From contig NW_027445238.1 in the NCBI RefSeq assembly GCF_048569485.1, positions 1-64,000 on the forward strand: 64,000 nucleotides of DNA. The letters run 5' to 3'. The translations under genes and the position numbers were made by a program. Each line of letters begins with the position of its first letter. The first letter of the stretch is position 1. This DNA comes from Anomaloglossus baeobatrachus. Lineage: Eukaryota > Chordata > Amphibia > Anura > Aromobatidae. The notes under the pieces are model-generated. The model searched no databases and was not told the DNA's origin. It saw only the letters and a program-made list of their open reading frames with translations. This document shows positions 45,428-59,630 of this stretch, in pieces.

Positions 45428-46817
45428 AACCAGAATTGGTTTGGGCCTCGAGTGGCACCCTGGCCTATGCCGGACACATCTTAGGGAGAGAGAGCGAGAG
45501 GGAGACAAACCCACGCCTACACAAGACATTTTGTCACCCAAGCCAACCCTTGAAAAGGCTGCTTTGCAGAGCCAAAACAAGAAGAATGGTGCGTTTTGCA
45601 GCCGCCGCCCACTGCAATGAATCTGAATAACTCCTCCTTTAGGGCGCAAGCAACTCCCCTCCCCCTTGCAGTCTTTCCAATTCACGATACAAAAAGACGG
45701 ACAGGACAGGTTGCCTGACTTTCCGTCACTGCCACCCTTTGCCATCCTTACCCGTAGAAAGCCCTTTCATCATCCCCAAACCCTAATCTTTTCCCTTTCC
45801 TTCCCAGCCCCCAAACCCTGCCCTCTGTACCTTTCTCACCACCCGCTTCCCTTCTCCTGTCATCCCCCTACCACCCGGGAAAAAAAGAGATTGCCCCCTC
45901 CTTCCACTAGCCCACCCTCCCACCCAAAGAACAACTTCTTCTGCGCAGCTTGTTTTCTAGGCAGCAGCGCTATTGTGATGTCATCGGGGGGCATTGTGAC
46001 AAGCCGCCAGTGTTCCGTCTCTTCATGTTGTGCACAGTTCAAACGGAAAATACATCAACAGGCAGACTACAGAAAAGCTTACTATCAAAGGTTAGAGGGG
46101 GGCTTTCTCAGAGGGCTTTTTACAGTTTTTCTATTCCCAATTAGCCGTTTAAGTGTACTTATTGAAAGTAGTAATTCTTTCATAGGCCGCCCTTTCTTAG
46201 TATTTGACGTTCCTTATATTGCGGTATGAGGCTTCGCAGTAGGTTGCAAACATTCATCACCCATGACTGTCCCCAATTGAGCTCAGAAGCTCAATGTCTA
46301 TCATGACCTCTCTTTTAGAATGTCCAAGAGCAAGCAAACTATTCCTCCAGGAGAGGGCGCCAACAGACTACTAAAGAGATCATCATTACTCAAAGAAAAC
46401 CCCAAAAACCAATGCATGATAGGAATAAACAGGTAACTTTCTTTGGAGTGGAAGCGGAGAGATCGCACCAGATGCCAATTCTAGATGTTATCACACCTGT
46501 GGTCACTGCAGCAGCAGGTGAATCCACTTTGTCCAAAAGGGATCTATTCCATTCAATTGCAAATGATCTAGATAAGACAGAGAACTGCAGCACGGGGACA
46601 TAGCCGAGTTGGTCAGGTTGAGTGGTGATGAGTTTGCTATTTGGATGAATAAAGAAAGTCAAAAGTGTGAAAGATAAAAAACAAAAGGAGGAAGTGTGAA
46701 AAGTGAATGGGCCAAATTGAGGTGCATATGAAGACGTATGCTTTCTTCCAATTCATTAAATCGGGCTAATATGAATCAGGTGAATTGAGTTCTGCTTTTG
46801 GAAACTGGGTTAAGAAG

Positions 46818-47005
46818 GGGTGCACCGTTCCTGGAGGTACTGCAATACCAGGTCAATGCGTGGAGTGGACAGAGCAAGCTCTTTTTCCATCTCCCTGTTC
46901 TAAAAATCCATTTAATATATGGTCCCCAGATAGGGGACGTATCAGATATTAAACTGATAAGAACAGATACTACACTTGATCTTAGCCAAAAGGCCGAGAA
47001 GCGAT
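46818..47005 (-). ncRNA. RNU2: U2 snRNA, copy 23
   Basis: Full length, no difference seen. Confidence 0.97.
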
Positions 47006-48395
47006 AACCAGAATTGGTTTGGGCCTCGAGTGGCACCCTGGCCTATGCCGGACACATCTTAGGGAGAGAGAGCGAGAGGGAGACAAACCCACGCCTACAC
47101 AAGACATTTTGTCACCCAAGCCAACCCTTGAAAAGGCTGCTTTGCAGAGCCAAAACAAGAAGAATGGTGCGTTTTGCAGCCGCCGCCCACTGCAATGAAT
47201 CTGAATAACTCCTCCTTTAGGGCGCAAGCAACTCCCCTCCCCCTTGCAGTCTTTCCAATTCACGATACAAAAAGACGGACAGGACAGGTTGCCTGACTTT
47301 CCGTCACTGCCACCCTTTGCCATCCTTACCCGTAGAAAGCCCTTTCATCATCCCCAAACCCTAATCTTTTCCCTTTCCTTCCCAGCCCCCAAACCCTGCC
47401 CTCTGTACCTTTCTCACCACCCGCTTCCCTTCTCCTGTCATCCCCCTACCACCCGGGAAAAAAAGAGATTGCCCCCTCCTTCCACTAGCCCACCCTCCCA
47501 CCCAAAGAACAACTTCTTCTGCGCAGCTTGTTTTCTAGGCAGCAGCGCTATTGTGATGTCATCGGGGGGCATTGTGACAAGCCGCCAGTGTTCCGTCTCT
47601 TCATGTTGTGCACAGTTCAAACGGAAAATACATCAACAGGCAGACTACAGAAAAGCTTACTATCAAAGGTTAGAGGGGGGCTTTCTCAGAGGGCTTTTTA
47701 CAGTTTTTCTATTCCCAATTAGCCGTTTAAGTGTACTTATTGAAAGTAGTAATTCTTTCATAGGCCGCCCTTTCTTAGTATTTGACGTTCCTTATATTGC
47801 GGTATGAGGCTTCGCAGTAGGTTGCAAACATTCATCACCCATGACTGTCCCCAATTGAGCTCAGAAGCTCAATGTCTATCATGACCTCTCTTTTAGAATG
47901 TCCAAGAGCAAGCAAACTATTCCTCCAGGAGAGGGCGCCAACAGACTACTAAAGAGATCATCATTACTCAAAGAAAACCCCAAAAACCAATGCATGATAG
48001 GAATAAACAGGTAACTTTCTTTGGAGTGGAAGCGGAGAGATCGCACCAGATGCCAATTCTAGATGTTATCACACCTGTGGTCACTGCAGCAGCAGGTGAA
48101 TCCACTTTGTCCAAAAGGGATCTATTCCATTCAATTGCAAATGATCTAGATAAGACAGAGAACTGCAGCACGGGGACATAGCCGAGTTGGTCAGGTTGAG
48201 TGGTGATGAGTTTGCTATTTGGATGAATAAAGAAAGTCAAAAGTGTGAAAGATAAAAAACAAAAGGAGGAAGTGTGAAAAGTGAATGGGCCAAATTGAGG
48301 TGCATATGAAGACGTATGCTTTCTTCCAATTCATTAAATCGGGCTAATATGAATCAGGTGAATTGAGTTCTGCTTTTGGAAACTGGGTTAAGAAG

Positions 48396-48583
48396 GGGTG
48401 CACCGTTCCTGGAGGTACTGCAATACCAGGTCAATGCGTGGAGTGGACAGAGCAAGCTCTTTTTCCATCTCCCTGTTCTAAAAATCCATTTAATATATGG
48501 TCCCCAGATAGGGGACGTATCAGATATTAAACTGATAAGAACAGATACTACACTTGATCTTAGCCAAAAGGCCGAGAAGCGAT
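48396..48583 (-). ncRNA. RNU2: U2 snRNA, copy 24
   Basis: Full length. The spacer upstream of this gene carries the C-to-T variant at 49032. Confidence 0.97.
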
Positions 48584-49973
48584 AACCAGAATTGGTTTGG
48601 GCCTCGAGTGGCACCCTGGCCTATGCCGGACACATCTTAGGGAGAGAGAGCGAGAGGGAGACAAACCCACGCCTACACAAGACATTTTGTCACCCAAGCC
48701 AACCCTTGAAAAGGCTGCTTTGCAGAGCCAAAACAAGAAGAATGGTGCGTTTTGCAGCCGCCGCCCACTGCAATGAATCTGAATAACTCCTCCTTTAGGG
48801 CGCAAGCAACTCCCCTCCCCCTTGCAGTCTTTCCAATTCACGATACAAAAAGACGGACAGGACAGGTTGCCTGACTTTCCGTCACTGCCACCCTTTGCCA
48901 TCCTTACCCGTAGAAAGCCCTTTCATCATCCCCAAACCCTAATCTTTTCCCTTTCCTTCCCAGCCCCCAAACCCTGCCCTCTGTACCTTTCTCACCACCC
49001 GCTTCCCTTCTCCTGTCATCCCCCTACCACCTGGGAAAAAAAGAGATTGCCCCCTCCTTCCACTAGCCCACCCTCCCACCCAAAGAACAACTTCTTCTGC
49101 GCAGCTTGTTTTCTAGGCAGCAGCGCTATTGTGATGTCATCGGGGGGCATTGTGACAAGCCGCCAGTGTTCCGTCTCTTCATGTTGTGCACAGTTCAAAC
49201 GGAAAATACATCAACAGGCAGACTACAGAAAAGCTTACTATCAAAGGTTAGAGGGGGGCTTTCTCAGAGGGCTTTTTACAGTTTTTCTATTCCCAATTAG
49301 CCGTTTAAGTGTACTTATTGAAAGTAGTAATTCTTTCATAGGCCGCCCTTTCTTAGTATTTGACGTTCCTTATATTGCGGTATGAGGCTTCGCAGTAGGT
49401 TGCAAACATTCATCACCCATGACTGTCCCCAATTGAGCTCAGAAGCTCAATGTCTATCATGACCTCTCTTTTAGAATGTCCAAGAGCAAGCAAACTATTC
49501 CTCCAGGAGAGGGCGCCAACAGACTACTAAAGAGATCATCATTACTCAAAGAAAACCCCAAAAACCAATGCATGATAGGAATAAACAGGTAACTTTCTTT
49601 GGAGTGGAAGCGGAGAGATCGCACCAGATGCCAATTCTAGATGTTATCACACCTGTGGTCACTGCAGCAGCAGGTGAATCCACTTTGTCCAAAAGGGATC
49701 TATTCCATTCAATTGCAAATGATCTAGATAAGACAGAGAACTGCAGCACGGGGACATAGCCGAGTTGGTCAGGTTGAGTGGTGATGAGTTTGCTATTTGG
49801 ATGAATAAAGAAAGTCAAAAGTGTGAAAGATAAAAAACAAAAGGAGGAAGTGTGAAAAGTGAATGGGCCAAATTGAGGTGCATATGAAGACGTATGCTTT
49901 CTTCCAATTCATTAAATCGGGCTAATATGAATCAGGTGAATTGAGTTCTGCTTTTGGAAACTGGGTTAAGAAG

Positions 49974-50161
49974 GGGTGCACCGTTCCTGGAGGTACTGCA
50001 ATACCAGGTCAATGCGTGGAGTGGACAGAGCAAGCTCTTTTTCCATCTCCCTGTTCTAAAAATCCATTTAATATATGGTCCCCAGATAGGGGACGTATCA
50101 GATATTAAACTGATAAGAACAGATACTACACTTGATCTTAGCCAAAAGGCCGAGAAGCGAT
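49974..50161 (-). ncRNA. RNU2: U2 snRNA, copy 25
   Basis: Full length, no difference seen. Confidence 0.97.
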
Positions 50162-51551
50162 AACCAGAATTGGTTTGGGCCTCGAGTGGCACCCTGGCCT
50201 ATGCCGGACACATCTTAGGGAGAGAGAGCGAGAGGGAGACAAACCCACGCCTACACAAGACATTTTGTCACCCAAGCCAACCCTTGAAAAGGCTGCTTTG
50301 CAGAGCCAAAACAAGAAGAATGGTGCGTTTTGCAGCCGCCGCCCACTGCAATGAATCTGAATAACTCCTCCTTTAGGGCGCAAGCAACTCCCCTCCCCCT
50401 TGCAGTCTTTCCAATTCACGATACAAAAAGACGGACAGGACAGGTTGCCTGACTTTCCGTCACTGCCACCCTTTGCCATCCTTACCCGTAGAAAGCCCTT
50501 TCATCATCCCCAAACCCTAATCTTTTCCCTTTCCTTCCCAGCCCCCAAACCCTGCCCTCTGTACCTTTCTCACCACCCGCTTCCCTTCTCCTGTCATCCC
50601 CCTACCACCCGGGAAAAAAAGAGATTGCCCCCTCCTTCCACTAGCCCACCCTCCCACCCAAAGAACAACTTCTTCTGCGCAGCTTGTTTTCTAGGCAGCA
50701 GCGCTATTGTGATGTCATCGGGGGGCATTGTGACAAGCCGCCAGTGTTCCGTCTCTTCATGTTGTGCACAGTTCAAACGGAAAATACATCAACAGGCAGA
50801 CTACAGAAAAGCTTACTATCAAAGGTTAGAGGGGGGCTTTCTCAGAGGGCTTTTTACAGTTTTTCTATTCCCAATTAGCCGTTTAAGTGTACTTATTGAA
50901 AGTAGTAATTCTTTCATAGGCCGCCCTTTCTTAGTATTTGACGTTCCTTATATTGCGGTATGAGGCTTCGCAGTAGGTTGCAAACATTCATCACCCATGA
51001 CTGTCCCCAATTGAGCTCAGAAGCTCAATGTCTATCATGACCTCTCTTTTAGAATGTCCAAGAGCAAGCAAACTATTCCTCCAGGAGAGGGCGCCAACAG
51101 ACTACTAAAGAGATCATCATTACTCAAAGAAAACCCCAAAAACCAATGCATGATAGGAATAAACAGGTAACTTTCTTTGGAGTGGAAGCGGAGAGATCGC
51201 ACCAGATGCCAATTCTAGATGTTATCACACCTGTGGTCACTGCAGCAGCAGGTGAATCCACTTTGTCCAAAAGGGATCTATTCCATTCAATTGCAAATGA
51301 TCTAGATAAGACAGAGAACTGCAGCACGGGGACATAGCCGAGTTGGTCAGGTTGAGTGGTGATGAGTTTGCTATTTGGATGAATAAAGAAAGTCAAAAGT
51401 GTGAAAGATAAAAAACAAAAGGAGGAAGTGTGAAAAGTGAATGGGCCAAATTGAGGTGCATATGAAGACGTATGCTTTCTTCCAATTCATTAAATCGGGC
51501 TAATATGAATCAGGTGAATTGAGTTCTGCTTTTGGAAACTGGGTTAAGAAG

Positions 51552-51739
51552 GGGTGCACCGTTCCTGGAGGTACTGCAATACCAGGTCAATGCGTGGAGT
51601 GGACAGAGCAAGCTCTTTTTCCATCTCCCTGTTCTAAAAATCCATTTAATATATGGTCCCCAGATAGGGGACGTATCAGATATTAAACTGATAAGAACAG
51701 ATACTACACTTGATCTTAGCCAAAAGGCCGAGAAGCGAT
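51552..51739 (-). ncRNA. RNU2: U2 snRNA, copy 26
   Basis: Full length, no difference seen. Confidence 0.97.
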
Positions 51740-53129
51740 AACCAGAATTGGTTTGGGCCTCGAGTGGCACCCTGGCCTATGCCGGACACATCTTAGGGAG
51801 AGAGAGCGAGAGGGAGACAAACCCACGCCTACACAAGACATTTTGTCACCCAAGCCAACCCTTGAAAAGGCTGCTTTGCAGAGCCAAAACAAGAAGAATG
51901 GTGCGTTTTGCAGCCGCCGCCCACTGCAATGAATCTGAATAACTCCTCCTTTAGGGCGCAAGCAACTCCCCTCCCCCTTGCAGTCTTTCCAATTCACGAT
52001 ACAAAAAGACGGACAGGACAGGTTGCCTGACTTTCCGTCACTGCCACCCTTTGCCATCCTTACCCGTAGAAAGCCCTTTCATCATCCCCAAACCCTAATC
52101 TTTTCCCTTTCCTTCCCAGCCCCCAAACCCTGCCCTCTGTACCTTTCTCACCACCCGCTTCCCTTCTCCTGTCATCCCCCTACCACCCGGGAAAAAAAGA
52201 GATTGCCCCCTCCTTCCACTAGCCCACCCTCCCACCCAAAGAACAACTTCTTCTGCGCAGCTTGTTTTCTAGGCAGCAGCGCTATTGTGATGTCATCGGG
52301 GGGCATTGTGACAAGCCGCCAGTGTTCCGTCTCTTCATGTTGTGCACAGTTCAAACGGAAAATACATCAACAGGCAGACTACAGAAAAGCTTACTATCAA
52401 AGGTTAGAGGGGGGCTTTCTCAGAGGGCTTTTTACAGTTTTTCTATTCCCAATTAGCCGTTTAAGTGTACTTATTGAAAGTAGTAATTCTTTCATAGGCC
52501 GCCCTTTCTTAGTATTTGACGTTCCTTATATTGCGGTATGAGGCTTCGCAGTAGGTTGCAAACATTCATCACCCATGACTGTCCCCAATTGAGCTCAGAA
52601 GCTCAATGTCTATCATGACCTCTCTTTTAGAATGTCCAAGAGCAAGCAAACTATTCCTCCAGGAGAGGGCGCCAACAGACTACTAAAGAGATCATCATTA
52701 CTCAAAGAAAACCCCAAAAACCAATGCATGATAGGAATAAACAGGTAACTTTCTTTGGAGTGGAAGCGGAGAGATCGCACCAGATGCCAATTCTAGATGT
52801 TATCACACCTGTGGTCACTGCAGCAGCAGGTGAATCCACTTTGTCCAAAAGGGATCTATTCCATTCAATTGCAAATGATCTAGATAAGACAGAGAACTGC
52901 AGCACGGGGACATAGCCGAGTTGGTCAGGTTGAGTGGTGATGAGTTTGCTATTTGGATGAATAAAGAAAGTCAAAAGTGTGAAAGATAAAAAACAAAAGG
53001 AGGAAGTGTGAAAAGTGAATGGGCCAAATTGAGGTGCATATGAAGACGTATGCTTTCTTCCAATTCATTAAATCGGGCTAATATGAATCAGGTGAATTGA
53101 GTTCTGCTTTTGGAAACTGGGTTAAGAAG

Positions 53130-53317
53130 GGGTGCACCGTTCCTGGAGGTACTGCAATACCAGGTCAATGCGTGGAGTGGACAGAGCAAGCTCTTTTTCC
53201 ATCTCCCTGTTCTAAAAATCCATTTAATATATGGTCCCCAGATAGGGGACGTATCAGATATTAAACTGATAAGAACAGATACTACACTTGATCTTAGCCA
53301 AAAGGCCGAGAAGCGAT
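53130..53317 (-). ncRNA. RNU2: U2 snRNA, copy 27
   Basis: Full length, no difference seen. Confidence 0.97.
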
Positions 53318-54707
53318 AACCAGAATTGGTTTGGGCCTCGAGTGGCACCCTGGCCTATGCCGGACACATCTTAGGGAGAGAGAGCGAGAGGGAGACAAAC
53401 CCACGCCTACACAAGACATTTTGTCACCCAAGCCAACCCTTGAAAAGGCTGCTTTGCAGAGCCAAAACAAGAAGAATGGTGCGTTTTGCAGCCGCCGCCC
53501 ACTGCAATGAATCTGAATAACTCCTCCTTTAGGGCGCAAGCAACTCCCCTCCCCCTTGCAGTCTTTCCAATTCACGATACAAAAAGACGGACAGGACAGG
53601 TTGCCTGACTTTCCGTCACTGCCACCCTTTGCCATCCTTACCCGTAGAAAGCCCTTTCATCATCCCCAAACCCTAATCTTTTCCCTTTCCTTCCCAGCCC
53701 CCAAACCCTGCCCTCTGTACCTTTCTCACCACCCGCTTCCCTTCTCCTGTCATCCCCCTACCACCCGGGAAAAAAAGAGATTGCCCCCTCCTTCCACTAG
53801 CCCACCCTCCCACCCAAAGAACAACTTCTTCTGCGCAGCTTGTTTTCTAGGCAGCAGCGCTATTGTGATGTCATCGGGGGGCATTGTGACAAGCCGCCAG
53901 TGTTCCGTCTCTTCATGTTGTGCACAGTTCAAACGGAAAATACATCAACAGGCAGACTACAGAAAAGCTTACTATCAAAGGTTAGAGGGGGGCTTTCTCA
54001 GAGGGCTTTTTACAGTTTTTCTATTCCCAATTAGCCGTTTAAGTGTACTTATTGAAAGTAGTAATTCTTTCATAGGCCGCCCTTTCTTAGTATTTGACGT
54101 TCCTTATATTGCGGTATGAGGCTTCGCAGTAGGTTGCAAACATTCATCACCCATGACTGTCCCCAATTGAGCTCAGAAGCTCAATGTCTATCATGACCTC
54201 TCTTTTAGAATGTCCAAGAGCAAGCAAACTATTCCTCCAGGAGAGGGCGCCAACAGACTACTAAAGAGATCATCATTACTCAAAGAAAACCCCAAAAACC
54301 AATGCATGATAGGAATAAACAGGTAACTTTCTTTGGAGTGGAAGCGGAGAGATCGCACCAGATGCCAATTCTAGATGTTATCACACCTGTGGTCACTGCA
54401 GCAGCAGGTGAATCCACTTTGTCCAAAAGGGATCTATTCCATTCAATTGCAAATGATCTAGATAAGACAGAGAACTGCAGCACGGGGACATAGCCGAGTT
54501 GGTCAGGTTGAGTGGTGATGAGTTTGCTATTTGGATGAATAAAGAAAGTCAAAAGTGTGAAAGATAAAAAACAAAAGGAGGAAGTGTGAAAAGTGAATGG
54601 GCCAAATTGAGGTGCATATGAAGACGTATGCTTTCTTCCAATTCATTAAATCGGGCTAATATGAATCAGGTGAATTGAGTTCTGCTTTTGGAAACTGGGT
54701 TAAGAAG

Positions 54708-54895
54708 GGGTGCACCGTTCCTGGAGGTACTGCAATACCAGGTCAATGCGTGGAGTGGACAGAGCAAGCTCTTTTTCCATCTCCCTGTTCTAAAAATCCA
54801 TTTAATATATGGTCCCCAGATAGGGGACGTATCAGATATTAAACTGATAAGAACAGATACTACACTTGATCTTAGCCAAAAGGCCGAGAAGCGAT
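54708..54895 (-). ncRNA. RNU2: U2 snRNA, copy 28
   Basis: Full length, no difference seen. Confidence 0.97.
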
Positions 54896-56285
54896 AACCA
54901 GAATTGGTTTGGGCCTCGAGTGGCACCCTGGCCTATGCCGGACACATCTTAGGGAGAGAGAGCGAGAGGGAGACAAACCCACGCCTACACAAGACATTTT
55001 GTCACCCAAGCCAACCCTTGAAAAGGCTGCTTTGCAGAGCCAAAACAAGAAGAATGGTGCGTTTTGCAGCCGCCGCCCACTGCAATGAATCTGAATAACT
55101 CCTCCTTTAGGGCGCAAGCAACTCCCCTCCCCCTTGCAGTCTTTCCAATTCACGATACAAAAAGACGGACAGGACAGGTTGCCTGACTTTCCGTCACTGC
55201 CACCCTTTGCCATCCTTACCCGTAGAAAGCCCTTTCATCATCCCCAAACCCTAATCTTTTCCCTTTCCTTCCCAGCCCCCAAACCCTGCCCTCTGTACCT
55301 TTCTCACCACCCGCTTCCCTTCTCCTGTCATCCCCCTACCACCCGGGAAAAAAAGAGATTGCCCCCTCCTTCCACTAGCCCACCCTCCCACCCAAAGAAC
55401 AACTTCTTCTGCGCAGCTTGTTTTCTAGGCAGCAGCGCTATTGTGATGTCATCGGGGGGCATTGTGACAAGCCGCCAGTGTTCCGTCTCTTCATGTTGTG
55501 CACAGTTCAAACGGAAAATACATCAACAGGCAGACTACAGAAAAGCTTACTATCAAAGGTTAGAGGGGGGCTTTCTCAGAGGGCTTTTTACAGTTTTTCT
55601 ATTCCCAATTAGCCGTTTAAGTGTACTTATTGAAAGTAGTAATTCTTTCATAGGCCGCCCTTTCTTAGTATTTGACGTTCCTTATATTGCGGTATGAGGC
55701 TTCGCAGTAGGTTGCAAACATTCATCACCCATGACTGTCCCCAATTGAGCTCAGAAGCTCAATGTCTATCATGACCTCTCTTTTAGAATGTCCAAGAGCA
55801 AGCAAACTATTCCTCCAGGAGAGGGCGCCAACAGACTACTAAAGAGATCATCATTACTCAAAGAAAACCCCAAAAACCAATGCATGATAGGAATAAACAG
55901 GTAACTTTCTTTGGAGTGGAAGCGGAGAGATCGCACCAGATGCCAATTCTAGATGTTATCACACCTGTGGTCACTGCAGCAGCAGGTGAATCCACTTTGT
56001 CCAAAAGGGATCTATTCCATTCAATTGCAAATGATCTAGATAAGACAGAGAACTGCAGCACGGGGACATAGCCGAGTTGGTCAGGTTGAGTGGTGATGAG
56101 TTTGCTATTTGGATGAATAAAGAAAGTCAAAAGTGTGAAAGATAAAAAACAAAAGGAGGAAGTGTGAAAAGTGAATGGGCCAAATTGAGGTGCATATGAA
56201 GACGTATGCTTTCTTCCAATTCATTAAATCGGGCTAATATGAATCAGGTGAATTGAGTTCTGCTTTTGGAAACTGGGTTAAGAAG

Positions 56286-56473
56286 GGGTGCACCGTTCCT
56301 GGAGGTACTGCAATACCAGGTCAATGCGTGGAGTGGACAGAGCAAGCTCTTTTTCCATCTCCCTGTTCTAAAAATCCATTTAATATATGGTCCCCAGATA
56401 GGGGACGTATCAGATATTAAACTGATAAGAACAGATACTACACTTGATCTTAGCCAAAAGGCCGAGAAGCGAT
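56286..56473 (-). ncRNA. RNU2: U2 snRNA, copy 29
   Basis: Full length, no difference seen. Confidence 0.97.
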
Positions 56474-57863
56474 AACCAGAATTGGTTTGGGCCTCGAGTG
56501 GCACCCTGGCCTATGCCGGACACATCTTAGGGAGAGAGAGCGAGAGGGAGACAAACCCACGCCTACACAAGACATTTTGTCACCCAAGCCAACCCTTGAA
56601 AAGGCTGCTTTGCAGAGCCAAAACAAGAAGAATGGTGCGTTTTGCAGCCGCCGCCCACTGCAATGAATCTGAATAACTCCTCCTTTAGGGCGCAAGCAAC
56701 TCCCCTCCCCCTTGCAGTCTTTCCAATTCACGATACAAAAAGACGGACAGGACAGGTTGCCTGACTTTCCGTCACTGCCACCCTTTGCCATCCTTACCCG
56801 TAGAAAGCCCTTTCATCATCCCCAAACCCTAATCTTTTCCCTTTCCTTCCCAGCCCCCAAACCCTGCCCTCTGTACCTTTCTCACCACCCGCTTCCCTTC
56901 TCCTGTCATCCCCCTACCACCCGGGAAAAAAAGAGATTGCCCCCTCCTTCCACTAGCCCACCCTCCCACCCAAAGAACAACTTCTTCTGCGCAGCTTGTT
57001 TTCTAGGCAGCAGCGCTATTGTGATGTCATCGGGGGGCATTGTGACAAGCCGCCAGTGTTCCGTCTCTTCATGTTGTGCACAGTTCAAACGGAAAATACA
57101 TCAACAGGCAGACTACAGAAAAGCTTACTATCAAAGGTTAGAGGGGGGCTTTCTCAGAGGGCTTTTTACAGTTTTTCTATTCCCAATTAGCCGTTTAAGT
57201 GTACTTATTGAAAGTAGTAATTCTTTCATAGGCCGCCCTTTCTTAGTATTTGACGTTCCTTATATTGCGGTATGAGGCTTCGCAGTAGGTTGCAAACATT
57301 CATCACCCATGACTGTCCCCAATTGAGCTCAGAAGCTCAATGTCTATCATGACCTCTCTTTTAGAATGTCCAAGAGCAAGCAAACTATTCCTCCAGGAGA
57401 GGGCGCCAACAGACTACTAAAGAGATCATCATTACTCAAAGAAAACCCCAAAAACCAATGCATGATAGGAATAAACAGGTAACTTTCTTTGGAGTGGAAG
57501 CGGAGAGATCGCACCAGATGCCAATTCTAGATGTTATCACACCTGTGGTCACTGCAGCAGCAGGTGAATCCACTTTGTCCAAAAGGGATCTATTCCATTC
57601 AATTGCAAATGATCTAGATAAGACAGAGAACTGCAGCACGGGGACATAGCCGAGTTGGTCAGGTTGAGTGGTGATGAGTTTGCTATTTGGATGAATAAAG
57701 AAAGTCAAAAGTGTGAAAGATAAAAAACAAAAGGAGGAAGTGTGAAAAGTGAATGGGCCAAATTGAGGTGCATATGAAGACGTATGCTTTCTTCCAATTC
57801 ATTAAATCGGGCTAATATGAATCAGGTGAATTGAGTTCTGCTTTTGGAAACTGGGTTAAGAAG

Positions 57864-58052
57864 GGGTGCACCGTTCCTGGAGGTACTGCAATACCAGGTC
57901 AATGCGTGGAGTGGACAGAGCAAGCTCTTTTTCCATCTCCCTGTTCTAAAAATCCATTTAATATATGGTCCCCAGATAAGGGGACGTATCAGATATTAAA
58001 CTGATAAGAACAGATACTACACTTGATCTTAGCCAAAAGGCCGAGAAGCGAT
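57864..58052 (-). ncRNA. RNU2: U2 snRNA, copy 30, variant with 1-nt insertion
   Basis: 189 nt rather than 188. The plus strand reads CCAGATAAGGGGACG where all other copies read CCAGATAGGGGACG (extra A at 57978 or 57979). In the RNA this adds one U at the edge of the stem-loop IIa loop and leaves the GUCCCC/GGGGAC arms able to pair. It may be a real variant gene or a single-base assembly error in a high-identity array. Confidence 0.93.
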
Positions 58053-59442
58053 AACCAGAATTGGTTTGGGCCTCGAGTGGCACCCTGGCCTATGCCGGAC
58101 ACATCTTAGGGAGAGAGAGCGAGAGGGAGACAAACCCACGCCTACACAAGACATTTTGTCACCCAAGCCAACCCTTGAAAAGGCTGCTTTGCAGAGCCAA
58201 AACAAGAAGAATGGTGCGTTTTGCAGCCGCCGCCCACTGCAATGAATCTGAATAACTCCTCCTTTAGGGCGCAAGCAACTCCCCTCCCCCTTGCAGTCTT
58301 TCCAATTCACGATACAAAAAGACGGACAGGACAGGTTGCCTGACTTTCCGTCACTGCCACCCTTTGCCATCCTTACCCGTAGAAAGCCCTTTCATCATCC
58401 CCAAACCCTAATCTTTTCCCTTTCCTTCCCAGCCCCCAAACCCTGCCCTCTGTACCTTTCTCACCACCCGCTTCCCTTCTCCTGTCATCCCCCTACCACC
58501 CGGGAAAAAAAGAGATTGCCCCCTCCTTCCACTAGCCCACCCTCCCACCCAAAGAACAACTTCTTCTGCGCAGCTTGTTTTCTAGGCAGCAGCGCTATTG
58601 TGATGTCATCGGGGGGCATTGTGACAAGCCGCCAGTGTTCCGTCTCTTCATGTTGTGCACAGTTCAAACGGAAAATACATCAACAGGCAGACTACAGAAA
58701 AGCTTACTATCAAAGGTTAGAGGGGGGCTTTCTCAGAGGGCTTTTTACAGTTTTTCTATTCCCAATTAGCCGTTTAAGTGTACTTATTGAAAGTAGTAAT
58801 TCTTTCATAGGCCGCCCTTTCTTAGTATTTGACGTTCCTTATATTGCGGTATGAGGCTTCGCAGTAGGTTGCAAACATTCATCACCCATGACTGTCCCCA
58901 ATTGAGCTCAGAAGCTCAATGTCTATCATGACCTCTCTTTTAGAATGTCCAAGAGCAAGCAAACTATTCCTCCAGGAGAGGGCGCCAACAGACTACTAAA
59001 GAGATCATCATTACTCAAAGAAAACCCCAAAAACCAATGCATGATAGGAATAAACAGGTAACTTTCTTTGGAGTGGAAGCGGAGAGATCGCACCAGATGC
59101 CAATTCTAGATGTTATCACACCTGTGGTCACTGCAGCAGCAGGTGAATCCACTTTGTCCAAAAGGGATCTATTCCATTCAATTGCAAATGATCTAGATAA
59201 GACAGAGAACTGCAGCACGGGGACATAGCCGAGTTGGTCAGGTTGAGTGGTGATGAGTTTGCTATTTGGATGAATAAAGAAAGTCAAAAGTGTGAAAGAT
59301 AAAAAACAAAAGGAGGAAGTGTGAAAAGTGAATGGGCCAAATTGAGGTGCATATGAAGACGTATGCTTTCTTCCAATTCATTAAATCGGGCTAATATGAA
59401 TCAGGTGAATTGAGTTCTGCTTTTGGAAACTGGGTTAAGAAG

Positions 59443-59630
59443 GGGTGCACCGTTCCTGGAGGTACTGCAATACCAGGTCAATGCGTGGAGTGGACAGAGC
59501 AAGCTCTTTTTCCATCTCCCTGTTCTAAAAATCCATTTAATATATGGTCCCCAGATAGGGGACGTATCAGATATTAAACTGATAAGAACAGATACTACAC
59601 TTGATCTTAGCCAAAAGGCCGAGAAGCGAT
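59443..59630 (-). ncRNA. RNU2: U2 snRNA, copy 31
   Basis: Back to the common 188-nt form. Confidence 0.97.
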
